64,000 bases of DNA from Tropicimonas sp033101155 (GCF_033101155.1 NZ_JAWMPX010000021.1:30982-94981), one strand, 5' to 3'. Shown: positions 35,190 through 43,821, counted from the stretch's first letter. Program-made: numbers and translations. Notes: generated by a model not told the origin, from the sequence alone.

Positions 35190-35660
35190 TCACACCCGGT
35201 GATACGGCGCGCCCGCCAGGATCGACACGGCCCGATAGACCTGTTCCGACAGCATCACGCGGACCAGCATATGCGGCCAGACCATCTTGCCGAAAGAGAG
35301 CTTGAAATCCGCTCGGGCGACCAGGTCTTGGTCCAACCCGTCCGCCCCACCAATGAGAAAGGCGAGATCCTGGGAACCCGTGTCACGCCAGCCTGCGATC
35401 CTGTTTGCGAAATCGGGAGAGGAGAGCAGCTTGCCGCGTTCGTCCAGTGCAACCACTGTCGCGCCCTTCGGCAGCGCCTTCTCGAGCAGCGCCGCCTCGC
35501 CGGATTTCGAGCCGCCCTTGCGTTCATCAATCTCGATCACCGAGACCGATGAGATGCCAAGAGGGCGCCCGGTCCGTTCCGCCCGCCGGCGGTAATCGCC
35601 GATCAGGTCGGCTTCGGGCCCCGACCTGAGACGGCCGACGGCCACGATATGCAGGCGCAT
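35190..35660 (-). CDS. rlmH: 23S rRNA (pseudouridine1915-N3)-methyltransferase RlmH
   Basis: This 156-residue SPOUT methyltransferase modifies helix 69 of 23S rRNA. It shows LHIVAVGRLRSGPEADLIGDY at the N-terminus. The knotted cofactor-binding C-terminus has FLIGGADGLDQDLVARAD, KMVWPHMLVRVMLSEQVYRA and the final PYHRV. Length is normal. The ATG overlaps the rsfS stop codon by one base (TGATG). Confidence 0.97.
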   Translation of the reverse strand: MRLHIVAVGRLRSGPEADLIGDYRRRAERTGRPLGISSVSVIEIDERKGGSKSGEAALLEKALPKGATVVALDERGKLLSSPDFANRIAGWRDTGSQDLAFLIGGADGLDQDLVARADFKLSFGKMVWPHMLVRVMLSEQVYRAVSILAGAPYHRV

Positions 35661-36028
35661 CAGGCTTTCGCGTCCGCCTTGCCGTGGGTCAGCCACATCT
35701 TCTCGAGCTGATAAAACTCGCGCACCTCGGGCCGGAAGACATGGACGATCACATCGCCCGAGTCGATCAGAACCCAGTCGCCGGCATCCTTGCCTTCGAT
35801 CTTCGAAGAGATGCCAAAATCGGCTTTCACGCGCTCCACGAGCTTCTCGGAGATCGAGGCGACCTGACGCGAGGAACGGCCCGAGCAGACGACCATATGG
35901 TCCGCCATCTCGGATTTGCCGCGCAGGTCGATCGTGACCACGTCCTCGGCCTTGTCTTCATCGAGAGAGGAAAGGATGCGATTCAGCAGCGCAGCTTCCG
36001 GCGCCGATTCGAATTCGCCTGGCATCAT
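35660..36028 (-). CDS. rsfS: Ribosomal silencing factor RsfS
   Basis: This 122-residue DUF143/Iojap protein binds ribosomal protein uL14 and blocks subunit joining in starvation. Diagnostic segments are KAEDVVTIDLRGKSEMADHMVVCSGRS, SRQVASISEKLVE, GDWVLIDSGDVIVHVFRPEVREFYQLEKMW. The start at 36028 has an AAGAGG site at good spacing and gives the usual family length. An ATG at 36127 would add 33 residues. It is coupled to rlmH. Confidence 0.93.
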   Translation of the reverse strand: MMPGEFESAPEAALLNRILSSLDEDKAEDVVTIDLRGKSEMADHMVVCSGRSSRQVASISEKLVERVKADFGISSKIEGKDAGDWVLIDSGDVIVHVFRPEVREFYQLEKMWLTHGKADAKA

Positions 36029-36227
36029 GGATGCCTCTTCTGCCGCCGTTTGCGTGGCGGCCTCCGCATGGTGAGACAGGACATTGCCCTCCAGATTGCG
36101 CGCCGTCAGAGCCCCGACGCTGGACATGTCTTCACGATAGCACTGAGACCGTGACGCCTCAACGACAGTGCCGATTCTCTGGGCAGATGTGCCGGAAACG
36201 TCGCGATTGGCTTCGAAATCGCGCATT

Positions 36228-36374
36228 TCAGCGGATTTCCAGAGCAGAATAGACCTGATCAAAGCCAGCTTGGTCCGTCGGTACGTGCTGGACAGCGCCA
36301 GCCTCGAAGGCAACGACCGCCAGCAGGAGGGCGGAGATCAGAGCAATATGGACGTTTCGATAGACCCGACACAT
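36228..36374 (-). CDS. Possible small membrane protein (48 aa)
   Basis: A short frame starts at ATG 36374 with GAGG seven bases upstream. It encodes a basic N-terminus, one hydrophobic helix (HIALISALLLAVVAFEAGA) and a short soluble tail. The composition suits an exported or single-pass peptide. No family is recognised and there is no operon partner, so it is only a candidate. Confidence 0.35.
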   Translation of the reverse strand: MCRVYRNVHIALISALLLAVVAFEAGAVQHVPTDQAGFDQVYSALEIR

Positions 36375-36515
36375 CGGAGGCCTCACAAATCTTGCAATTT
36401 CGGAAAGACAGAGGAGCATAAAAGCGCTCGGGCACGGGAAATCAAGCCCTGCGGCATTCTGTCTGCACACGACTGTGCCTTGCTTGCACGGTCTCGCTGC
36501 GGTATCGGAGCGGCC

Positions 36516-36602
36516 ATGGCCAAGAATTTCGACATGGACGACCACGCACGCCTGCCATGGCGCTTCCACGGTCTGACCCGCCGCGTGACAAGCCACCTTT
36601 GA
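36516..36602 (+). CDS. Possible 28-residue leader or small ORF upstream of leuC
   Basis: A frame of 28 codons begins with ATG six bases after GGAG. It stops 8 bases before a GC-rich hairpin region and 80 bases before leuC. The peptide is rich in Arg, His and Leu (HARLPWRFHGLTRRVTSHL), with three Leu codons. It could be a leader peptide or an independent small protein. The Leu content is too low to argue firmly for classical attenuation. Confidence 0.3.
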   Translation: MAKNFDMDDHARLPWRFHGLTRRVTSHL

Positions 36603-36681
36603 GGCGCGCCCGGCGCCCGCGTTTCGCGCGGCGCCCCTTCGCATGTCGATTTCACATACCCGAACCGGGAGAGACCCCCAC

Positions 36682-38088
36682 ATGACTGGCAAGACGCTTT
36701 ACGACAAGATCTGGGACGCCCATGTCGCCCATGAAGCCGAGGACGGCACCTGCCTTCTGTATATCGACCGACACCTCGTCCATGAGGTGACCAGCCCGCA
36801 GGCCTTCGAGGGGCTGCGCATGACTGACCGTAAGGTGCGCGCACCGGAGAAGACCATCGCCGTTCCGGATCACAACGTGCCGACAACGGCAGGCCGGGAA
36901 GATCCGTCCAACATGACCGAGGATAGCCGCATCCAGGTCGCGGCGCTGGACACCAATGCCAAGGAATTCGGCATCCACTATTACCCGGTGGATGATATCC
37001 GTCAGGGTATCGTGCATATCGTCGGCCCCGAACAGGGCTGGACGCTGCCGGGCATGACCGTCGTCTGCGGCGACAGCCACACCGCGACCCACGGTGCTTT
37101 CGGCGCACTGGCCCATGGCATCGGCACGTCGGAGGTCGAGCATGTGCTCGCCACCCAGACGTTGATCCAGAAGAAGTCCAAGAACATGAAGGTCGAGATT
37201 ACCGGCAAGCTCAAGCCCGGTGTGACCGCCAAGGACATCACGCTTGCGGTGATTGGCGAGACCGGCACCGCCGGCGGCACCGGCTACGTGATCGAGTATT
37301 GCGGCGAAGCCATCCGCGACCTTTCGATGGAAGGCCGCATGACGGTCTGCAACATGGCCATCGAGGGTGGCGCCCGCGCCGGCCTGATCGCGCCGGACGA
37401 AAAGACCTTCGACTATGTCATGGGCCGTCCGCATGCTCCGAAGGGGGCGCAGTGGGAAGCCGCGCTGACCTGGTGGAAGACGCTTTTCACCGATGAAGAC
37501 GCCGAGTTCGACAAGGTCGTGACCCTCAAGGGCGAAGATATCGCACCGGTCGTCACCTGGGGCACCTCGCCCGAGGATGTGCTGCCGATCACCTCGAACG
37601 TTCCCTCCCCCGAGGATTTCGAAGGTGGCAAGATCGATGCCGCGCGCCGCTCACTGGACTATATGGGCCTTGAGCCGGGTACGCCGCTCTCCGACGTGTC
37701 GATCGATGCCGTCTTCATCGGTTCCTGCACCAATGGCCGGATCGAGGACCTGCGCGCCGCGGCCGAGATCGTGAAAGGCAAGAAGATCGCCGAGGGCGTC
37801 CGTGGCATGGTCGTGCCGGGCTCCGGTCTCGTGCGGGCCCAGGCAGAGGAAGAGGGGCTCTCCGAGATTTTCGAAGCCGCCGGCTTCGAGTGGCGACTCG
37901 CGGGCTGCTCCATGTGCCTTGCCATGAACCCCGACCAGCTCGCCCCGCAGGAGCGCTGTGCCTCGACCTCCAACCGGAACTTCGAGGGACGCCAGGGCTT
38001 CAAGGGCCGTACCCATCTGATGAGCCCCGCCATGGCTGCCGCCGCAGCCATCAGCGGAAAGCTGACAGATGTCCGGGAAGTGATGTAA
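36682..38088 (+). CDS. leuC: 3-isopropylmalate dehydratase, large subunit
   Basis: This 468-residue aconitase-family [4Fe-4S] enzyme isomerises 2- to 3-isopropylmalate together with LeuD. Cluster ligands are in FIGSCTNGR and LAGCSMCLAMN. Active-site segments include TVVCGDSHTATHGAFG and CASTSNRNFEGRQG. GGGAGAG precedes the ATG at 36682, and an earlier in-frame start is not needed. It is followed by a membrane-protein gene and then leuD on the same strand. Confidence 0.98.
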   Translation: MTGKTLYDKIWDAHVAHEAEDGTCLLYIDRHLVHEVTSPQAFEGLRMTDRKVRAPEKTIAVPDHNVPTTAGREDPSNMTEDSRIQVAALDTNAKEFGIHYYPVDDIRQGIVHIVGPEQGWTLPGMTVVCGDSHTATHGAFGALAHGIGTSEVEHVLATQTLIQKKSKNMKVEITGKLKPGVTAKDITLAVIGETGTAGGTGYVIEYCGEAIRDLSMEGRMTVCNMAIEGGARAGLIAPDEKTFDYVMGRPHAPKGAQWEAALTWWKTLFTDEDAEFDKVVTLKGEDIAPVVTWGTSPEDVLPITSNVPSPEDFEGGKIDAARRSLDYMGLEPGTPLSDVSIDAVFIGSCTNGRIEDLRAAAEIVKGKKIAEGVRGMVVPGSGLVRAQAEEEGLSEIFEAAGFEWRLAGCSMCLAMNPDQLAPQERCASTSNRNFEGRQGFKGRTHLMSPAMAAAAAISGKLTDVREVM

Positions 38089-38131
38089 GGTCGCTGTATC
38101 GGGCATGCTGGACTGGGCAGGGATACGTGTG

Positions 38132-38656
38132 ATGAGTGAATGGGCCAGGTGGCTGGTCGCCGGACTGCTCTCGGGTGCGCTCGGGCTTCTTGCCCTGGCC
38201 AATGCAGTGGCGGTCTCCATCGCCATCGTCTGGGTCACCGGAACGATGCTGCTCTTGGCCGGCACCGCGCAAGCCGTGGTCGGCTTCTCCGATAGCGGGG
38301 TCTGGAACAAGATTCTCTCGGTGGGGCTGGGTGTGCTGATCGCCTTGCTGGGCTGGTCTTTCATGCGCAACCCTCTGGAGGGGACAATGTCGCTCACTGC
38401 CGTGATCACGCTGGTGATCGCGGTTGCCGGCGTGCTGCGACTCTTCTGGTCCTTCCGGATGCGCGAGACGGGCTACTACTGGATGATGCTGGCAACCGGG
38501 TCGCTCTCGATCCTGCTGGCGGCGTTCATCTTCGCCAACTTCCTGCAGGCCAGTGAGAAGCTGCTTGGTATCCTGCTTGGCGTCGAACTGCTCCTGAACG
38601 GTGCGGCGCTCTCCCTGCTCGCCCTCTTCCTGCGTGCCAATAGCGACGAATTCTGA
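38132..38656 (+). CDS. HdeD/DUF308-like membrane protein
   Basis: A 174-residue protein has six hydrophobic helices in the DUF308/HdeD pattern: WLVAGLLSGALGLLALANA, GTMLLLAGTAQAVVG, ILSVGLGVLIALLGWSFM, TAVITLVIAVAGVLRLFWS, YYWMMLATGSLSILLAAF and LLGILLGVELLLNGAALSLLAL. HdeD is linked to acid resistance in E. coli, but most relatives are uncharacterised. It sits between leuC and leuD, probably in the same transcript. The ATG at 38132 is preferred over 38105. Confidence 0.8.
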   Translation: MSEWARWLVAGLLSGALGLLALANAVAVSIAIVWVTGTMLLLAGTAQAVVGFSDSGVWNKILSVGLGVLIALLGWSFMRNPLEGTMSLTAVITLVIAVAGVLRLFWSFRMRETGYYWMMLATGSLSILLAAFIFANFLQASEKLLGILLGVELLLNGAALSLLALFLRANSDEF

Positions 38657-38746
38657 GATGAAATTCGCGGCCCCCGCCGGGCCGCGTCCACATGATCCGA
38701 GCCACCGGGCGGCCCCGTCCCCCGGCAGAGCCAGAAGGAAACAGAC

Positions 38747-39352
38747 ATGGACAAGTTCACCACCCTGACGGGCATCGCGGCGCCGATGCCGCTGATCAAT
38801 GTCGACACCGACATGATCATCCCCAAGCAGTTCCTCAAGACGATCAAACGCTCCGGGCTGGGCGTCAATCTCTTCGACGAGATGCGCTACGATTCCGATG
38901 GCAACGAGGTCGAGGATTTCGTCCTCAACAAGCCGGCCTATCGCGATGCGCAGATCCTCGTGTCCGGCGACAATTTCGGCTGCGGGTCCTCGCGCGAGCA
39001 CGCACCCTGGGCGATCAAGGATTTCGGCATCTCCTGCGTCATCGCACCGAGCTTTGCCGACATTTTCTACAATAACTGCTTCAAGAACGGCATCCTTCCG
39101 ATCGCGCTGCCGCAGGAAGAGGTCGACAAGCTGATGGACGATGCCGAGCGCGGCTCCAACGCCATCATCACGGTCGATCTCGAGAGCCAGACCATCACCG
39201 GTCCCGATGGTGGCACGATCTCCTTCGAGGTCGACGCGTTCAAGAAGCACTGCCTGCTGAACGGGCTCGACGATATCGGTCTGACGCTGGAAAAAGTCAC
39301 CGCCATCGATACGTTCGAAGAAGTGGCAGCCCAGGCGCGTCCCTGGGTCTGA
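38747..39352 (+). CDS. leuD: 3-isopropylmalate dehydratase, small subunit
   Basis: This 201-residue swivel-domain partner of LeuC shows NVDTDMIIPKQFLKTI, the substrate loop GDNFGCGSSREHAPWAI, and APSFADIFYNNCFKNGILPI. AGAAGGAAA precedes the ATG. It is the third gene of a leuC-hdeD-like-leuD set. Confidence 0.97.
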   Translation: MDKFTTLTGIAAPMPLINVDTDMIIPKQFLKTIKRSGLGVNLFDEMRYDSDGNEVEDFVLNKPAYRDAQILVSGDNFGCGSSREHAPWAIKDFGISCVIAPSFADIFYNNCFKNGILPIALPQEEVDKLMDDAERGSNAIITVDLESQTITGPDGGTISFEVDAFKKHCLLNGLDDIGLTLEKVTAIDTFEEVAAQARPWV

Positions 39353-39406
39353 CGGCGTCACCGTTCTGGGTGTAGGCCGATCAGCGTGGGTCGGCAGAAC
39401 AGCGAA

Positions 39407-39427
39407 GAACCGGCCTCGGGCCGGTTC
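39407..39427 (+). terminator. leuD: Possible leuD terminator
   Basis: A 9-bp perfect stem GAACCGGCC / GGCCGGTTC closes a 3-base loop TCG, 55 bases past the leuD stop. Only CTCGCC follows, without a T run, so efficiency is uncertain. The same stem recurs at 63880-63902. Confidence 0.5.
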
Positions 39428-39635
39428 CTCGCCATGGCGCGCTTTCCTGACCGGCAAGTTCTCCCCGGCGTTGCTTCCGCCGGGTGGGGTCGCCCTTCAT
39501 GAAAGGGAGGCGGTCCGGAAACATTGGACAGTCAACCAAGCGTATCCCAAGCCTCACATGCACCCGAACAAGATCGCCGCGTGAAATCGTCAATTCACCA
39601 AAAAACGCCCCGGAACTCGCCAACCGCACCCGCGG

Positions 39636-39806
39636 CATCCGGTCTAGCCGCATTTGTCGAGGAAGATGCGCATCGACCGACCCGACCCGGTTTGGTGTGC
39701 TGACGCCATCTTCGTGCCGGTCGGGAATGGGGTCTTGTATCCGGTGGTCATCATCGGATTGGGCCATGCGCGCGATCAAGCGCTGAATGGCATTGTGAAA
39801 TACACG
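39636..39806 (+). pseudogene. Remnant of IS3-family transposase (orfB)
   Basis: Translation in this frame reads HPV-stop-PHLSRKMRIDRPDPVWCADAIF, continuing VPVGNGVLYPVVIIGLGHARDQALNGI. This parallels the IS3 orfB segment HPVYPYLLR...RPNQVWCADITYIPMRRGFLYLVAIMDWATR. The catalytic-core residue Asp of WCAD is kept. A TAG interrupts the usual YPYLLR segment, and the rest of the transposase and the terminal repeats are missing. This is a short relic of an old insertion. Confidence 0.72.
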
Positions 39807-39993
39807 CCCGCCACGCCGCGCTTGATCGGCAGATGCCGGACGACGCATATTGGGCAGGCTTGAAACAAAGGCACGCAGCATGAATCCGAATCCCGATAGA
39901 TCCTGGAAAGGCTGCGCCCCCGGTAGACACGCCGGGACCGCTTCAGGCGACCATCACGAGACTGCAGGAATTCCCACTCAAGGATCCCAGGAC

Positions 39994-41922
39994 ATGACCT
40001 TTTTTCGACTTCTTCTCGTCACCGCCCTTTCGACGACCGCAAGTCTTGCCGCGGCACAGGACGCGATCAACTCGGAAGGGCTGTCCGGACCATCCGGTCG
40101 CCCCTATTCGCCCTATGCGGACAGGTCCTATCCCACGCAGGTCTATTTCGGCGACACCCATGTTCACACCGGCCTGTCCGGGGATGCCGGCGGCGGCGGA
40201 ACGCGTCTCATGCCACGCGACGCCTATCGGTTCGCCCGGGGCGACCAGGTGACCTCCAATACCGGTCAGCCGGTGAAGCTGTCGCGGCCGCTCGATTTCT
40301 TCATGATCACCGACCATTCCGATGCGATGGGGGCCATCACTGACATAATCGGGGGCGCTCCGAACATCATGGCGGACGAGCAGGGGCGGTATTTCAACGA
40401 GAAGTTCAACGCGGGCGGCGAGACCGCGATGCGGGCGGCGCAGGAGCTTGTGGCGGCCTTCGCGCAAGGCGAGGTCTCCCCGGCGCTGAACTACCAACCC
40501 GGCAATCCCGCCTATGCCCGGGTCTGGGACGACATCATCGCCGCTTCGGAAGAGTTCAACGATCCCGGCCAGTTCACCACCTTCATCGCCTATGAGTGGA
40601 CCTCGCTGGTTCAGGGCAACAACCTGCACCGCAATGTCATCTTCCGCGACGGACCGGAGCGTGCGGGACAGATCGTGCCCTATACGACGACACCGCCGAT
40701 AGGCTCGCCCAACCCGCGAGACCTCTGGGCCTGGATGGAGAATTACGAGGCGCAGACAGGCGGCAACGTGCTGGCCATCCCGCATAACGGCAACCTGTCG
40801 AATGGCTGGATGTTCTCGCTGAAGGATGATTTCGCCGAAGGCGCCCCGCTCGACGCCGCCTATGCCGAAGCGCGGCAGAAATGGGAGCCGCTCTACGAGG
40901 CGACCCAGATCAAGGGCGACGGGGAGGCGCATCCGATGCTCTCGCCCGATGATGCGTTTGCTGATTTCGAGACCTGGGATTACGGCAATCTCGATGCGTC
41001 GGAAGCAAAGACCCCCGAGATGCTGCCCGGGGAATATGTGCGCTCCGGCCTGGCGCGCGGGCTTGCGGTGCAGGCGGAGCTGGGCGCGAACCCGTTCAAG
41101 TTCGGCCTTGTTGGCGCGTCGGATACGCATACAGGCCTCACAGCACCGGACAATGACAATTTCTACGGAAAGTTCACCGCCTATGAGCCAAGCCCGCACC
41201 GGGCCGAACACGTCTCGAAGACCCATGCCGACGGCTCGGTGGCGCTCATGTCGCACCAATACATCACCGGCGGGCTGACAGCGGTCTGGGCCGGGCAGAA
41301 CAGCCGTGGAGCGATCTGGGACGGCATGAAACGCCGGGAAACCTATGCCACCACCGGCCCGCGCATGCGGGTGCGGTTCTTCGGCGGTCATTCCTTCGAG
41401 CCGGCCGATGCCCTGCGTCGCGACCTGGCGCTTGTCGGCTACAGCAAGGGCGTCCCGATGGGCGCCGACCTGCCTGCCGGGGATGGGCCGCCCTCCTTCC
41501 TTGTCTACGCCCTGCGCGATCCGATGGGTGCGAATCTCGACCGCATCCAGATCGTGAAGGGCTGGCTCGACGAGTCGGCGACACAGCACGAAAAGGTCTA
41601 TGATGTCGCCTGGTCGGACGACCGGGTGCCCGGCGCGGACGGCACGGTACCGCCGGTCGGCATCACGGTGGATCTGTCGATCCCGGCCTGGACCAACACC
41701 ATCGGCGCTTCCGAACTCGGCACGGTCTGGCAGGATCCGGACTGGGACCCGGTGCAAAGCGCATTTTACTATGCCCGCGTCATCGAGATCCCGACCCCGC
41801 GCTGGACAGCCTATGATGCTGTGCGGTTTGGTATCGAGATGCCGTCCGACGCCAGTATGATCACCCAGGAACGGGCGTACAGCTCGCCGATCTGGTACAC
41901 ACCCGACACAGGAGCGAAGTGA
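39994..41922 (+). CDS. Exported DUF3604 protein, first of a tandem pair
   Basis: A 642-residue protein has a signal peptide (FFRLLLVTALSTTASLAAAQ). The DUF3604 domain has PHP-like metal motifs: FGDTHVHTGLSGDA near the N-terminus, FMITDHSDAMG, AIPHNGN and VGASDTHTG. These His/Asp clusters suggest a metal-dependent hydrolase acting in the periplasm, but no substrate is established. AGGATCCCAGGAC precedes the ATG at 39994. The stop overlaps the start of the second copy by one base, so the two are co-translated. Confidence 0.85.
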   Translation: MTFFRLLLVTALSTTASLAAAQDAINSEGLSGPSGRPYSPYADRSYPTQVYFGDTHVHTGLSGDAGGGGTRLMPRDAYRFARGDQVTSNTGQPVKLSRPLDFFMITDHSDAMGAITDIIGGAPNIMADEQGRYFNEKFNAGGETAMRAAQELVAAFAQGEVSPALNYQPGNPAYARVWDDIIAASEEFNDPGQFTTFIAYEWTSLVQGNNLHRNVIFRDGPERAGQIVPYTTTPPIGSPNPRDLWAWMENYEAQTGGNVLAIPHNGNLSNGWMFSLKDDFAEGAPLDAAYAEARQKWEPLYEATQIKGDGEAHPMLSPDDAFADFETWDYGNLDASEAKTPEMLPGEYVRSGLARGLAVQAELGANPFKFGLVGASDTHTGLTAPDNDNFYGKFTAYEPSPHRAEHVSKTHADGSVALMSHQYITGGLTAVWAGQNSRGAIWDGMKRRETYATTGPRMRVRFFGGHSFEPADALRRDLALVGYSKGVPMGADLPAGDGPPSFLVYALRDPMGANLDRIQIVKGWLDESATQHEKVYDVAWSDDRVPGADGTVPPVGITVDLSIPAWTNTIGASELGTVWQDPDWDPVQSAFYYARVIEIPTPRWTAYDAVRFGIEMPSDASMITQERAYSSPIWYTPDTGAK

Positions 41923-43718
41923 TGTTGAAGCGTCTTCTTTCGGCGACCGCGCTATTGGGCGCTGCGAACCTTGCCGCCGCCGATCCCAACCCGCTGCGCG
42001 ACGCCTATTTCGGCGAGACGCATCTGCACACGGCCTTTTCGCTCGACGCGTATATCGGCGGCACCCGGCTGATGCCGGCGGACAGCCTCGCCTACGCTCG
42101 CGGCGAGCCGGTGACCCTCCCCGATGGCACCACCGCCCAGCACACGCGCCCGCTCGATTTCGCCGCCGTGACCGATCACGCGGAATATATGGGCGAGATG
42201 TACTCGACCATGTTCGAAGACGCGCCCGGGCATGACAACGCGGATCTCGTGGCGCTGCGTGGGCTGGAGAGCCTCGAGGATCGGCAGCAATGGTTCATCA
42301 AGTATGTCGTCTCCTCGAACCGCTCCGCCACGCCGCAGCATCCGCCCTTCTTCGCGGGTCCGGCAACGGCCAAATCGGCTTGGCAGGTGATCGTGGATGC
42401 CGCCGAAGAGGCCAATGATCCCGGCACCTTCACTGCGCTGATCGGCTTCGAGTGGTCTGCCGCGCCCAACGGCGCCAATCTGCACCGCAATGTGCTCTTC
42501 CGCGACAGCAACGTGCCCGCCAGCGTGCCGAGCTATATCGACATCAACGCGGAGGAGAACCTCTGGGCCTGGATGAAGGACCAGGAGACCGAGGGGCGCC
42601 GGCTGCTCGCCATTCCGCATAATTCCAACGCGTCCAAGGGGCGGATGTTCCCCGACACGGATAGTTTCGGCGAGGCGATGGATCTCGACTATGCCCGCAC
42701 GCGGCAAGCCTATGAGCCGCTGATCGAGATGATGCAGGTGAAGGGCAATTCCGAGGTGCATCGCAAGTTCTGGTCCGCAGACGAGTTCGCCGGATTCGAG
42801 AACGCGGATTCGATCCAGAAGAATTCGGGGCGTGTCTTTCGCCAGCGGGATTTTGTGCGCGGCGGGCTGATCGACGGCCTCGGCTATGAATTTGCGCTCG
42901 GCGTGAACCCGTTCAAATACGGCTTCATCGGCGGCACCGACAACCATAACGGGATGATGTCGGCCGTGGCCGAGGACAGTTTCATCGGCGCGCATGGGCC
43001 CGAGGATGGCAGCGTCGAACGCCGCCGGAGCGGCAGCGTGGCCGGCTGGATCGACGGGCAGGACCTCTCCATCGGCTCACTCGCGGGGGTCTGGGCGACG
43101 CAGAACACCCGCGGCGCGATCTGGGACGCGATGAAGCGGCGCGAGACCTTCGCGACCTCAGGGCCGCGCATCAAGGTTCGCATGTTCGGGGGCGTGGGGT
43201 TCTCGGAGCCGACGGACCCTGTGGCGATGGCCGAGGAAGGCTACCTGCTGGGCACCCATATGGGCGGTAACCTGCCGCCGCTCGGTGCCGCGCCGAGCTT
43301 CACGGTCCATGCCGAGAAGGACCCGATGGGCGCCAATCTCGACCGCATCCAGATCATCAAGGGTTGGGTCGACGAATACGGCGATGCCAACGAGAAGATC
43401 ATCGACGTGGTCTGGTCCGGGAGCCGCGAGATCGACCCGGCCACCGGCAAGCTGCCCCCCGTGGGCAACACGGTGGACCTTGAGACGGCGATGTTCACCA
43501 ACGAGATCGGCGCGCCCGTCCTGATGGGGCGCTGGACCGACGCGGAATATGACCCGCAGGCGATCGCCTTCTACTACGCCCGCGCGATCGAGATCCCGAC
43601 CCCGCGCTGGACCACCTACGACGCCGTTCGCAACGGCCTGCCGCTTCTGGAAGACGTCCCGGCGGTGATCCAGGAGCGCGCCTGGGGCTCGCCGATCTTC
43701 TACTCGCCGACGAACTGA
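41922..43718 (+). CDS. Exported DUF3604 protein, second of a tandem pair
   Basis: This 598-residue paralogue of the preceding protein has a short signal peptide (LLSATALLGAANLAAA). The same metal motifs are FGETHLHTAFSLDA, AVTDHAEYMG, AIPHNSN and GGTDNHNG. The C-terminal halves align closely (RGAIWDAMKRRETFATSGPRIKVRMFGG; DPMGANLDRIQIIKGW; ARAIEIPTPRWTTYDAVR). The ATG at 41922 follows GGAGCG. The two copies have diverged clearly at the N-terminal third, so they may process different substrates or form a heteromer. Confidence 0.85.
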   Translation: MLKRLLSATALLGAANLAAADPNPLRDAYFGETHLHTAFSLDAYIGGTRLMPADSLAYARGEPVTLPDGTTAQHTRPLDFAAVTDHAEYMGEMYSTMFEDAPGHDNADLVALRGLESLEDRQQWFIKYVVSSNRSATPQHPPFFAGPATAKSAWQVIVDAAEEANDPGTFTALIGFEWSAAPNGANLHRNVLFRDSNVPASVPSYIDINAEENLWAWMKDQETEGRRLLAIPHNSNASKGRMFPDTDSFGEAMDLDYARTRQAYEPLIEMMQVKGNSEVHRKFWSADEFAGFENADSIQKNSGRVFRQRDFVRGGLIDGLGYEFALGVNPFKYGFIGGTDNHNGMMSAVAEDSFIGAHGPEDGSVERRRSGSVAGWIDGQDLSIGSLAGVWATQNTRGAIWDAMKRRETFATSGPRIKVRMFGGVGFSEPTDPVAMAEEGYLLGTHMGGNLPPLGAAPSFTVHAEKDPMGANLDRIQIIKGWVDEYGDANEKIIDVVWSGSREIDPATGKLPPVGNTVDLETAMFTNEIGAPVLMGRWTDAEYDPQAIAFYYARAIEIPTPRWTTYDAVRNGLPLLEDVPAVIQERAWGSPIFYSPTN

Positions 43719-43780
43719 TCCACGTCAGGTTCGGTTCGGGCCTGTTGGGGCGAGCCCTCCGTGTCCGCGATCATGGTGTC

Positions 43781-43816
43781 TGGGGCAGGGGGGCGGTCGG
43801 TGCCGCTCTGCCCCCC
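43781..43816. terminator. Possible terminator between convergent genes
   Basis: GGGGCAG (43782-43788) and CTGCCCC (43808-43814) form a GC-rich hairpin with extra inner pairing between the DUF3604 and M20 genes. No T run follows, so the call is weak. Confidence 0.3.
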
Positions 43817-43821
43817 AAAGT

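Larger units (their letters stand above)
36029..36681. other. 653-base region between divergent rsfS and leuC
   Basis: This region holds the promoters of rsfS and leuC and two very short candidate genes (36228-36374 minus, 36516-36602 plus). A GC-rich imperfect hairpin just before leuC is built on GGCGCC repeats (about 36611-36642). No larger gene is supported. Confidence 0.5.
39353..39993. other. 641-base region between leuD and the first DUF3604 gene
   Basis: This region contains a hairpin just after leuD (39407-39427), a decayed IS3-family transposase fragment (39636-39806) and, by position, the promoter of the DUF3604 pair. No intact gene is supported. Confidence 0.6.

Noticed and set aside
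36516..36602. Firm call of a classical leucine attenuator leader peptide
   Set aside because: Only three of 28 codons are Leu and they are not in a run. No clear terminator with a T tail follows, so it is kept only as a low-confidence small ORF.
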